A stretch of DNA of 64,000 bases from Corynebacterium sp. (GTDB lineage: Bacteria > Actinomycetota > Actinomycetes > Mycobacteriales > Mycobacteriaceae). Shown here piece by piece: positions 22,984-31,083 of this stretch. The notes beneath the pieces are model-generated. The model had not been told where the DNA came from. It saw only the letters and a list, made by a program, of their open reading frames with translations, and did not search any database. Both the position numbers and the translations under genes were made by a program. Every line of letters starts with the position of its first letter. Position 1 is the first letter of the stretch. The stretch is taken from assembly GCF_022712275.1 (NCBI RefSeq), contig NZ_JALAGU010000033.1:90752-154751 (forward strand), given 5' to 3'.

Positions 22984-23946
22984 ATGACCAACTCCCTGAA
23001 GACGTCCATCACGAACGCCTGGGACGCCGCCTGGAACAAGGGTGACGTCACCGTCTTCGACCAACTCACCGCGCAGAACTACCAGCGTCGCAGCACCCGC
23101 TCCACGTCCACCACCGGGCTCGACGCCATCAAGCGCGACATCCTCGCCATCCGCGATGCCTTCCCCGACCTCACCACCACCGTCGACCACATCGTCATCG
23201 ACGGTGACGAGCGCGACTGCAAGGCCGCGGTCTACTGGCACTCCACCGGCACCTTCACCGAACCCTTCGGCGACGTGCCGCCGACCGGGACGAAGGTCGT
23301 CACCCACGGTTCCAACCTGCTCACCTTCGACGCCGGCCGTATCGTCCTCGAGGAAGCCACCTGGGACACCTCCGCCCTGCTCGCCGACCTCGGCCTGAAG
23401 TCGCTGGGCTCCGCCTTCGACCAGGACACCGACGCCGTCTGGGACAACCTCGACGGCGAGCCGACCAAGGAAGCACTCAAGGCCTTCAACCGGCAGTTCA
23501 TCACCGGTGTCACCGTCGTCACCACCATGGACGACGAGGGTAAGCCCCGTGGCCTGGCCGTGAACTCCTACAACTCGGTCTCCCTGGAGCCGCCGCTGGT
23601 GATGGTCTGCATCCAGAAGACGTCCTCGACCTACGCCTCCCTGTTCGGCGCCACCCACATGGGCATCAACATTCTCGGCTGCAACCAGCGCGACACCCTG
23701 CGCACCTTCGCCTCCAAGGGCACCGACAAGTTCGCCGAGCTGGAGTGGCACCGGGGGCCGAACGGCTCGCCGCTGCTCGACGGCTCCTCCGCCTCTGTCG
23801 AGGTCGAGATCAAGGAACGGTTCCAGGCTCTGACCCACACCATCTTCGTGGGCCGCGTCCGCACTTCCGAGTCCACCGACAACGACCCGATCATCTACAA
23901 GGCCGGGCAGTTCTTCGAGAGCCACGAGCTGACCCCGCTGGACTAG
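22984..23946 (+). CDS. SnoaL-like domain fused to flavin reductase
   Basis: 320 residues in two parts. Residues 1 to about 125 form a SnoaL/ester-cyclase-like cone (AWDAAWNKGDVTVFDQL, then VVYWHSTGTF-type strands). Residues about 150-320 form a HpaC/RutF-type flavin reductase domain (FNRQFITGVTVVTT, RGLAVNSYNSVSLEPPLV, GINILGCNQRD). The reductase would supply FMNH2 to the luciferase-like monooxygenase encoded in the divergent operon; the SnoaL part may bind substrate or intermediate. ATG 22984 has AAAGAGG at good spacing; GTG 22978 is an alternative. First gene of the rightward transcript, followed by a BCCT transporter. Confidence 0.87.
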   Translation: MTNSLKTSITNAWDAAWNKGDVTVFDQLTAQNYQRRSTRSTSTTGLDAIKRDILAIRDAFPDLTTTVDHIVIDGDERDCKAAVYWHSTGTFTEPFGDVPPTGTKVVTHGSNLLTFDAGRIVLEEATWDTSALLADLGLKSLGSAFDQDTDAVWDNLDGEPTKEALKAFNRQFITGVTVVTTMDDEGKPRGLAVNSYNSVSLEPPLVMVCIQKTSSTYASLFGATHMGINILGCNQRDTLRTFASKGTDKFAELEWHRGPNGSPLLDGSSASVEVEIKERFQALTHTIFVGRVRTSESTDNDPIIYKAGQFFESHELTPLD

Positions 23947-24013
23947 GTCCTCGCACCCCCTGCCCGTCTTTTTCCGACCCCACTTCTCCTGAACCAGACA
24001 GGACACGAACACC

Positions 24014-25990
24014 ATGAACGATGACAACCGGGATACTCAGCGGACGCACGTCCGCAGGAATCCGGTCGATGCCCTGCGGAGAGCCACCACACAGTCCTCC
24101 GTCGGCCTCTACCCGCATGACCTCCACCCCGGGTTGGTCCCCGGTATCTCCGTCGAGGAGCAGCGGAACCGGTTCGGACTGAACAAGGTCGTCTTCGGCA
24201 TCACCGCTGCCCTGATCGTCGCCTTCATCACCTGGGGCGTGATCAGCCCGGCCTCGGTGGGGACTGTCTCCTCCGCGATGTTCAACTGGGCGTTGAAGAA
24301 CCTCGGGTGGCTACTGAACCTCACCATGCTGCTCGGCGTCATCGTCATGGCGTACCTGGCATTCTCCCGGTTCGGACGCATCAAGCTCGGCAAGGACGAC
24401 GAAACCCCGGAGTTCTCACGCTTCGCCTGGGTGGCGATGATGTTCGGTGCCGGTATCGGTGTCGGCATCTTCTTCTTCGGTCCGTCCGAGCCGCTGTCCT
24501 ACTTCATCTCCCCGCCACCTGAGACCGTGGACGCGGAGACCCCGGCGGCCCTCCACCGCGCCATGGCACAGTCCCACTACCACTGGGGACTGTTCATATG
24601 GGGCCTCTACGCCATGGTCGGAGGTGCGCTGGCCTACAGCTCCTACCGCCGGGGACGCGTCACCCTGATCAGCTCCGTATTCCGGTCCCTCTTCGGGCAG
24701 CGGCAGACTGAGGGAGTGCCCGGACGACTCGTCGACATGATGGCGATCATCGCCACCCTCTTCGGCACCGCCGCGACCCTCGGCCTGTCCGCCGTGCAGA
24801 TCGGTGAAGGAGTGAAGATCGTCTCGGGTGCGTCCGAGGTCACCAACACCGTCCTCATCCTGATCATCTCCATCCTCACCCTGTGTTTCATCATCAGTGC
24901 CGTCTCCGGCGTCTCCCGTGGCATCCGCTACCTGTCGAACATCAACATCACCCTGACCCTCGGCCTGGTGCTGTTCGTCTTCATCCTCGGCCCCACCCTG
25001 TTCCTGCTGAACCTCGTGCCCGCCGGCATCGCGTCCTACCTCGGCAACATGATGGACATGGTCAGTCGTGGACTGTCCTGGGGTGATGAAACCGTCGAAT
25101 TCCAGTCCATCTGGACCGCCTTCTACTGGGCTTGGTGGATCGCCTGGACGCCCTTCGTCGGCATGTTCATCGCCCGCATCTCCCGCGGCCGGACCATACG
25201 CGAGTTCGCTGTCGTCACCACACTGGCCCCGACCTTCATCCTGATCCTGGCCTTCACCGTCTTCGGTGGCACCGCCATCACCTTCCACCGGGAGGGTAAG
25301 GAAGGATTCGACGGGTCGGCATCCTCCGAGAATGTCCTGTTCTCCCTGTTCGACAACCTTCCACTGGGCGCGATCACCCCGTTCCTCCTGATGTTCGTAC
25401 TCGCGGTCTTCTTCATCACCTCGGCGGACTCCGCCTCCGTGGTCATGGGAACACTGTCGGAGCGGGGCAACCCCGAACCTCGGAAGATCATCGTGGTCTT
25501 CTGGGGCCTGTGCATGATGGGCATCGCCGTGGTGATGCTCCTGGTCGGCGGCGAGACTGCCCTGACTGGCCTGCAGAATCTCACGATCCTGGTGGCAATG
25601 CCTTTCTCACTGGTACTCATCGGTATAGCCGTCGCCTTCATCAAGGATCTCAGGACGGATCCTGCAGCGATCCGCAACGACTATGCCAAGACCGCTATCC
25701 AGAATGCGGTGGTCAAGGGCCTCGAGGAGCACGGCGACGACTTCGAGTTGTCGGTGGCCCCGGCAGTCAACGGACGCAGCGCAGGTGCACACTTCGACTC
25801 CACCGCCGAACAGGTCACCGCCTGGTACCGACGCACCGATGCTGATGGCAACGAGATCGAGTTCGACTACGAATCCAAGACCTGGAGCGACAGCCCGGTA
25901 CCGGAGACTGATATCGACGTCACCGGTCAGAACGTCATCGACGCCACCGAGAAGAACGGAGGGGCCGGGGACACTGACAAGCCGCAATAG
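24014..25990 (+). CDS. BCCT-family transporter
   Basis: 658-residue betaine/choline/carnitine transporter with 12 predicted TM helices. Family hallmarks are MMFGAGIGVGIFFFGPSEPL (about residues 142-161), the TM8 tryptophan-rich WTAFYWAWWIAWTPFVGMFI region that forms the aromatic substrate box, and FFITSADSASVVM. The C-terminal hydrophilic tail is about 110 residues. BCCT carriers import quaternary ammonium compounds. Its place 67 nt downstream of the reductase fusion ties uptake of such a compound to the oxygenase pathway. An osmoprotectant role alone is less likely given that context. Confidence 0.92.
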   Translation: MNDDNRDTQRTHVRRNPVDALRRATTQSSVGLYPHDLHPGLVPGISVEEQRNRFGLNKVVFGITAALIVAFITWGVISPASVGTVSSAMFNWALKNLGWLLNLTMLLGVIVMAYLAFSRFGRIKLGKDDETPEFSRFAWVAMMFGAGIGVGIFFFGPSEPLSYFISPPPETVDAETPAALHRAMAQSHYHWGLFIWGLYAMVGGALAYSSYRRGRVTLISSVFRSLFGQRQTEGVPGRLVDMMAIIATLFGTAATLGLSAVQIGEGVKIVSGASEVTNTVLILIISILTLCFIISAVSGVSRGIRYLSNINITLTLGLVLFVFILGPTLFLLNLVPAGIASYLGNMMDMVSRGLSWGDETVEFQSIWTAFYWAWWIAWTPFVGMFIARISRGRTIREFAVVTTLAPTFILILAFTVFGGTAITFHREGKEGFDGSASSENVLFSLFDNLPLGAITPFLLMFVLAVFFITSADSASVVMGTLSERGNPEPRKIIVVFWGLCMMGIAVVMLLVGGETALTGLQNLTILVAMPFSLVLIGIAVAFIKDLRTDPAAIRNDYAKTAIQNAVVKGLEEHGDDFELSVAPAVNGRSAGAHFDSTAEQVTAWYRRTDADGNEIEFDYESKTWSDSPVPETDIDVTGQNVIDATEKNGGAGDTDKPQ

Positions 25991-26009
25991 CCTGACCTCC
26001 CGTCACCCC

Positions 26010-26078
26010 ATGCAGGTTTACGTCCCGCCAGGCCGGTCTGAGCCCGTCAGATCAGCCTCACGGGACGTGAACCTGCAT
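26010..26078. repeat. 69-bp palindrome between convergent genes
   Basis: ATGCAGGTTTACGTCCCG pairs with CGGGACGTGAACCTGCAT at the other end (17 of 18 positions). The interior GTCAGATCAGCCTCACG matches 16 of 17 bases of the same region in the 72-bp repeat at 39934, so it appears to be a diverged relative. It could also end transcription of the BCCT gene; there is no T-run. Confidence 0.75.
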
Positions 26079-26136
26079 CGCCTACCTGCCTGCCACGTTC
26101 ACGCCCGGAGCAACAGCGGAATCCCCGCCCGTGGCC

Positions 26137-27513
26137 TCACCCCGTCACCTTAGTGCGCAGCAGCCGGTACTGCGGGGTGCACAGTGCGGCCAGCGACAGC
26201 AGGACGCACAGCACACCACCGGCAACGAAGACCAGGGCGATACCGCGTGATTCACCGGTGCCGACGAGCCAGGACCAGGTGTCCCGCCCGGCGTCGGTCT
26301 CCATGTAGGGGATCACCCACAGTTCCGCGAGCGGGGCGACGAGCAGACCGGTCACCGGTGCCGTCGCCGCCTCGAAGGTGTTCGCGAAGCCGAAGACGCG
26401 GCCCTGTTTCCGGTACGGGACGACCTGCTGGATGACGGTCTGCTCCGCCGCCTCGACCGCAGGGATCAGGGCCATCGACAGCCACGAACCGAGGAGGAAC
26501 AGCCAGCCGGCGTCGCGGATCGTGAACAGGGCGCCGACCACACCGACCGCGGCGGCGCACAGCAGCATGGTGCGCACCGGATTGCGCCCCAGACCCTTCG
26601 CCGCGACGAGTCCGCCGCCGACGAAGAGACCGGTGGCGGCCACGGCGAAGCCGATACCCCAGCCCCGCACACCGAACAGCTCGATGCCGTAGGGGTCCAT
26701 CAGTGCCAACGTCACCCCGCCGAAGAGGTTGTTCAGCGTGGTGAAGAGAATGAGGGCGAGCAGCCCGGGTACGGCGATGACCGCGGCCCAGCCGCCGCGC
26801 AGGTCGACCAGACCGGTGGGGGACGCGTCACTGTCGGCGCTGTCGTCACCACCGGTATCTTCTGCACTGCCCGCCGCGTCCTCCCTGACCGTGAGGGACG
26901 CGAGGTGGAGCAGCACCGGGATGAGGATCCCGGTACCGATGACCATGGTCCAGCCCATGCCGAGATAGCCGACGGACAGCCCACTGAACACGCTGGTGAC
27001 CAGCATCGACAGTCCCTGGACAGTGCCGACCATGCCGTTGCCGTTGGCGCGTCGTTCCTCCGGGACGAGAAGGGTGACCGTGGTGGACAGGGCGATGCCG
27101 CGGAGCTGCTCGACGACCGCGCCGGCGAGCATGATCGCCGTGAACAACCAGAACCACGGCTGGGTGATGTCGGACAGGCGGTCGGCCCCGGCGACGGCGA
27201 AGAACCCCAGGTCAATGAGGAACATGCCGAGGGCGAAGACCGTGGCCCAGACCATCACGGCTTTCTTGTCGAACCGGTCGACGAGCGTGCCGAAGAGCAT
27301 GCTGCACACCGAGACGAACAGCATGTAGGCGGCGCCGACGGCGCCGGAGGCGATGACATTTCGGGTCTCGGCGTAGATCCAGAAGGTCAGGCCGAACCAG
27401 AGGAAGCTCGTGGCGAGGTTGGCCACGGCGGTGTTGACGAGGATGTGGACGAAGGTACGCATACCGGTGTAAGGGGTTGTGCGCGCGGATCTGCGCGGAG
27501 TTGTACGGGGCAT
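26137..27513 (-). CDS. MFS transporter
   Basis: 458-residue major facilitator with 12 predicted TM helices and a hydrophilic Asp/Ser-rich central loop (about residues 212-232). It resembles macrolide-efflux-type or uncharacterised drug:proton antiporters (for example FGTLVDRFDKKAVMVWATV after TM2). The start may be 27513 or ATG 27462 (MRTFVHILV), which sits next to the first TM helix. Substrate not predictable. It is convergent with the BCCT gene and separated from it by the 69-bp palindrome. Confidence 0.85.
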   Translation of the reverse strand: MPRTTPRRSARTTPYTGMRTFVHILVNTAVANLATSFLWFGLTFWIYAETRNVIASGAVGAAYMLFVSVCSMLFGTLVDRFDKKAVMVWATVFALGMFLIDLGFFAVAGADRLSDITQPWFWLFTAIMLAGAVVEQLRGIALSTTVTLLVPEERRANGNGMVGTVQGLSMLVTSVFSGLSVGYLGMGWTMVIGTGILIPVLLHLASLTVREDAAGSAEDTGGDDSADSDASPTGLVDLRGGWAAVIAVPGLLALILFTTLNNLFGGVTLALMDPYGIELFGVRGWGIGFAVAATGLFVGGGLVAAKGLGRNPVRTMLLCAAAVGVVGALFTIRDAGWLFLLGSWLSMALIPAVEAAEQTVIQQVVPYRKQGRVFGFANTFEAATAPVTGLLVAPLAELWVIPYMETDAGRDTWSWLVGTGESRGIALVFVAGGVLCVLLSLAALCTPQYRLLRTKVTG

Positions 27514-27808
27514 TCTGCTCTCCGGTGGAGCGCGGGGGGCAGGGCAGCGCTGAGGGTGGGGATCAAGGGCCGCCCGACGTCCCCGCAGATGTGCGGTGGA
27601 CCGTCGGACAGCGGAGGGAACGGGAGTGGCCTCGACCGTTCTCCGCTGTCAGCGGAGGGTGCGGAGCTTCAGGAAAGCGGTGCCGGTGTACATGGGTGGA
27701 GACATTAGCAGGACGCGGGCCCCCGGTGCACCCCTGGCCGGAGGTGGTTACTGTACCGTACATACCATTCCTGCACTGGACAGCCTTGCCTTTGCTAGGC
27801 TGCCCTTC

Positions 27809-28003
27809 ATGCACACTCTCTCCGATCACGACCGTCAGCAGCACATCAACGCTGCCGTCGAGGCGCTGAAGGCACGCATGACCCGTCGATTCATCGACGT
27901 CGACGAGGCATTCGCCCAGCTCGCCTCCGAACTCCACTGGCAGACCGACCAGGCGGCCTGGGGCCTGCGCCGCGCCCGTCGTCAGCTCCGCGCCGCCCGC
28001 TAG
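27809..28003 (+). CDS. Small helical protein, ANTAR-like
   Basis: 64 residues: MHTLSDHDRQQHINAAVEAL... It is all-helical and basic at the C-terminus (RRARRQLRAAR). The pattern AVEALKARMTRRFIDVDEAF resembles the ANTAR RNA-binding helices but lacks their most conserved residues, so the assignment is tentative. A paralogue of similar size is at 48520. No Shine-Dalgarno is visible; a TAGGCT hexamer ends 8 bases before the ATG, so a leaderless transcript is possible. The upstream 295 bases to the MFS gene show no other feature. Confidence 0.6.
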   Translation: MHTLSDHDRQQHINAAVEALKARMTRRFIDVDEAFAQLASELHWQTDQAAWGLRRARRQLRAAR

Positions 28004-28011
28004 AGGACGCG

Positions 28012-29442
28012 TCAGCTGTCGAAGCCCATCTTCAGGGCGTCCATCACCTTGAGGAACGGCCCCCGGCGTCCCTCATTCTCGTCGGCCTTGATCAGGGCCT
28101 TCGTCATCATCTGGACACCCAGCCACGCGGCAGGCTCCGGTGGGAAGGGCTTCGGCATCTTCCGCACCATCTCCAGCTCCGTGAGCTCGGTCTTCTCACC
28201 ACTGAGCAGGTCCAGCATCACCCGGCCGGCGAAGCGCGAGGCACCCACGCCCAGCCCGGTGAACCCGGCGGTGTACGCCACCTTCCCGCCGTAGCCGGTG
28301 GTGAAGAAGGGGAAGAAGCGCGAGCAGGTGTCGATCGCACCGCCCCACTTGTGGCTGAAGACCACTCCCCCGTCGACGCCTTCCGGCGCATCACCGTCGA
28401 GCTGCGGGAACATCGCGTAGAACTGCCCGGCCAGGGTCTCGAAGGTCGCCGGACGCTGGTCGTACTTCGGGAGCACCTTCTTGCCGAAGTGGTAGACGGC
28501 GTCCCATCCGCCCCAGAGGATGCGGTTGTCGGCGGTGAGCCGGAAGTAGTGGAACCGGTTGGTCACGTCATCAAGTCCCTCCCGGTGACGCCACCCCACC
28601 GCGTCCAGCTGCGCATCGGTCAGCGGCTCGGTCATCAGGGCGTAGTCGTACACCGGCACGGTGTGTAGCACGGTCTTCTTCAACAGCGTCGGGAAGACAT
28701 TCGTCGCCAGCGCCACCGTCGGCGCGGTGACCGAACCCTGGTCGGTGTCCACGACCATCCCGGCCAGTTCCTCGCGCAGGTCACGCACCATGGAGTGCTC
28801 GTGGATGACCACGCCTTTCCCGAGCAGGACGCGCTTGAGCTCCCAGCACAGCTTCGCCGGGTGGATCATCGCGTTGTTCCGCTCGTCGAGCAGACCGCCG
28901 AGGACGCCGGCAGCGTGCACGTGGTCCTGTACCTCCCCGGCATCCAGCCAGCGGAAGCCGTTGTCCGGGTCGTGGGCGGCCTTCAGGTCCTTGACCTGCC
29001 ATTCCTCGAAGGCCAGCGAGAGTTCGCCGGTGCGCTCGAACTCGCAGTCCAGGCCGAGCCGTTCCACGGTCGCCTCGATGGCGTCGAGGTTCTCCAGGCC
29101 GAGTTCGGTGAGCCGTCCATTCTCGCCGGGCAGGTGGTGGTCGCCGTTCTCCTCACCGTGGGTGAGGCTGGCGGAGCAGAAGCCGCCGTTGCGTCCGGAC
29201 GCCGCCCAGCCGATCTCGGTGCCCTCGAGAAGCACGATGCGGCGGGGCGTGCCGGCGGCCTCATCGTCCTCCACCGCCTGCAGCGCGGTCCACAGTCCGG
29301 TGAACCCGCCGCCGACGATGACCAGGTCGGCGTCCTCATGGCCGCGCAGCGCGGGCTCCGGGGCCGACCGGTCGGAGGTGTCCAGCCAGAACGGGGTGGT
29401 CGAGGCGTCCTTGAGGGCGCCGATGATGTTGAGGGATCCCAT
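28012..29442 (-). CDS. FAD-dependent oxidoreductase (DadA/PuuB-like)
   Basis: 476 residues. FAD fold near the N-terminus (DLVIVGGGFTGLWTALQA), then GRNGGFCSASLTHGEENG, and a C-terminal GGKVAYTAGFTGLGVGASRFAG flavin contact segment. Members oxidise amines or D-amino acids, for example gamma-glutamylputrescine. It sits beside the remains of a polyamine-type ABC permease and close to a class III aminotransferase with an AsnC regulator, which supports a polyamine or amine catabolism role. Confidence 0.87.
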   Translation of the reverse strand: MGSLNIIGALKDASTTPFWLDTSDRSAPEPALRGHEDADLVIVGGGFTGLWTALQAVEDDEAAGTPRRIVLLEGTEIGWAASGRNGGFCSASLTHGEENGDHHLPGENGRLTELGLENLDAIEATVERLGLDCEFERTGELSLAFEEWQVKDLKAAHDPDNGFRWLDAGEVQDHVHAAGVLGGLLDERNNAMIHPAKLCWELKRVLLGKGVVIHEHSMVRDLREELAGMVVDTDQGSVTAPTVALATNVFPTLLKKTVLHTVPVYDYALMTEPLTDAQLDAVGWRHREGLDDVTNRFHYFRLTADNRILWGGWDAVYHFGKKVLPKYDQRPATFETLAGQFYAMFPQLDGDAPEGVDGGVVFSHKWGGAIDTCSRFFPFFTTGYGGKVAYTAGFTGLGVGASRFAGRVMLDLLSGEKTELTELEMVRKMPKPFPPEPAAWLGVQMMTKALIKADENEGRRGPFLKVMDALKMGFDS

Positions 29443-29445
29443 GGG

Positions 29446-29940
29446 TCAGCTTCCTGCCATTGTCTTGACGATGCCGGACGCGGATTCGCCGGTCTTCTTC
29501 AGTACCAGTCCGACCAGTGCCAGGGCGACGAGCGTGAGCACCAGCATGATCGTCGACATCGCGGCGACCTCCGGGCGCAACGCCACGCGCACCGCGGCGA
29601 AGATGTACACCGGCCACGGAGTGTAGCCCGGTTGCTGGACGAAACTGGAGAGGATGGTGTTGTCGAGGCTGAGGGTGAAGGCCATCAGCGCACCCGCCAT
29701 CACGCCGGGGGCGGCGATCGGCAGGGTGATGTCCTTGAACCGGTGCCAGGCGTTCGCCCCGAGGTCCGCACCGGCCTCCTCCAGGGATTTGTCGACGGTG
29801 CCCATCCGGGCGCGGATGATGAAGGTCACCACAGCCAGGGAGAACATCGCATGGCTGATGACCAGGCGGACCATGCCGTTGTTCACCGGGCTGATGCCCC
29901 AGTCCACACCGAGGGTGACGAACCACGGGAGGAAGGAGAT
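29446..29940 (-). pseudogene. 3' fragment of an ABC transporter permease (PotC-like)
   Basis: The last ~165 codons of a polyamine/spermidine-type permease: GISPVNNGMVRLVISHAMFS, the EAA loop EEAGADLGANAWHRFKDITLP, and the final TM helices. The N-terminal half is missing. Its reading frame runs upstream into unrelated amidohydrolase DNA at about 29936-29945. The partner permease, ATPase and binding-protein genes expected in such an operon are absent, so a deletion has removed them. Confidence 0.82.
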
Positions 29941-30416
29941 ACCGTGGTGGAGTGATGGTCGGCGCTGGCCAGCTGGATCGGGCGGTCGACACCGACCTCG
30001 GCGCACAGGGCGTCGAGTTGGGCGGCGGTGGGGGCTCCGCCCGGGAAGTCCGACATGGACCAGCCGCCACCGGTGAGCCAGATGGTGCTGTCGAGGTCGG
30101 TGGCGGCGTCCTTCTCCAGTGCTGCACGGATCATCGCGAGAGTCTCCCCCGCGTCCGTGGCGCCGGTGAGGTCGAGGGCGAGCGCCTCGACACCGGCGAA
30201 GACCGGATGGGCGTGGGCGTCGACGAAACCCGGGGTGACGAGCCCACCGACGGCGTCGATGATGCGGCGGGGCCCGGCGTCTGCATCGGTCCCCGGGGCG
30301 GGTCCCACCGAGGTGAGGACGCCGTCGGTGACGGTGAGGCTGTCGGCGTCCAGCACCGCATGGCCGTCGAAGATGACGGCGTTGACGATGGTGAAGCTGT
30401 CGCCTGGGACGTTCAC
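29941..30416 (-). pseudogene. 5' fragment of an amidohydrolase (YtcJ-like)
   Basis: From ATG 30416 about 158 residues match the N-terminus of amidohydrolase-3 family proteins: NAVIFDGHAVLDAD, the metal motif GFVDAHAHPVF and LTGGGWSMSDFPGG. After PIQLASADHHSTTV the sequence enters permease DNA in the wrong frame and stops at 29883. The C-terminal two thirds, with the remaining metal ligands, are gone. It forms the other side of the deletion scar with the permease fragment. Confidence 0.82.
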
Positions 30417-30478
30417 GGGATCTCCTCGTCGGTCGGGGTCGGAGGGCGGGACAGTGGGGCAGATCAGTGACGTACATC

Positions 30479-30493
30479 ACGAATGACGTTCGT
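30479..30493. promoter_or_regulatory. Candidate AsnC/Lrp operator
   Basis: ACGAATGACGTTCGT is a 5-5-5 inverted repeat in the AT-rich region between the amidohydrolase fragment and the divergent asnC-type gene, framed by CGTAC and GTACG. Position suggests autoregulation by the AsnC protein. Confidence 0.45.
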
Positions 30494-30636
30494 TTTAAGA
30501 CACCGTACGTTGTTCATCCCTCGAACGGAACACCTGAAACCACTATTTAACGACCAAGTAACAACTGAAACCACACTCAGAGACACCGCCATCCACGAAT
30601 TCAGTAGAATCTGCGGATGAGCAGAGGAGGACACCC

Positions 30637-31083
30637 ATGACCGAACTGGACCCCACGTCCAAACAGATCATCGAGCTGCTGCAGCAGGACGGACGCCGCT
30701 CGTACGCCGACATCGCCCGCTCCGTCGGACTGTCCGAGGGCGCCGCCCGGCAACGTGTCTCCCGGCTCATCGACTCAGGTGTGATGCAGATCGTCGCCGT
30801 CACCGACCCCGGCCAGCTCGGGTTTCTGCGGCAGGCGATGATCGGCGTCCGCACCACCGGCCCTGTCAGCCCGGTCGCCGACGCCCTCGCCGAGCTGTCC
30901 GCAGCGTCCTACGTCGTTGTGACGGCCGGCGTCTACGACCTCCTCGTGGAGGTCGTCTGCGCCGACGACCGCGAACTGCTCGACCTGGTCGACACGATCC
31001 GCGCCACGCCCGGCGTCCGCGAGACCGAGACCATGACCTACCTCGACATCAGGAACGAAACCTACAACTGGGGAACACGATGA
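30637..31083 (+). CDS. Lrp/AsnC-family regulator
   Basis: 148 residues: N-terminal HTH (DPTSKQIIELLQQDGRRSYADIARSVGLSEGAARQRV, shown in part; residues 5-45) and a C-terminal RAM effector domain. ATG 30637 follows GAGGA. It is coupled by ATGA overlap to the downstream aminotransferase, which it very likely controls. Amine or amino-acid-derived effectors are usual. Confidence 0.92.
   Translation: MTELDPTSKQIIELLQQDGRRSYADIARSVGLSEGAARQRVSRLIDSGVMQIVAVTDPGQLGFLRQAMIGVRTTGPVSPVADALAELSAASYVVVTAGVYDLLVEVVCADDRELLDLVDTIRATPGVRETETMTYLDIRNETYNWGTR

Noticed and set aside
29446..30480. A single 344-codon fused permease protein
   Set aside because: The first half is out-of-frame amidohydrolase DNA giving an Arg-rich nonsense sequence; only the C-terminal part resembles a permease.
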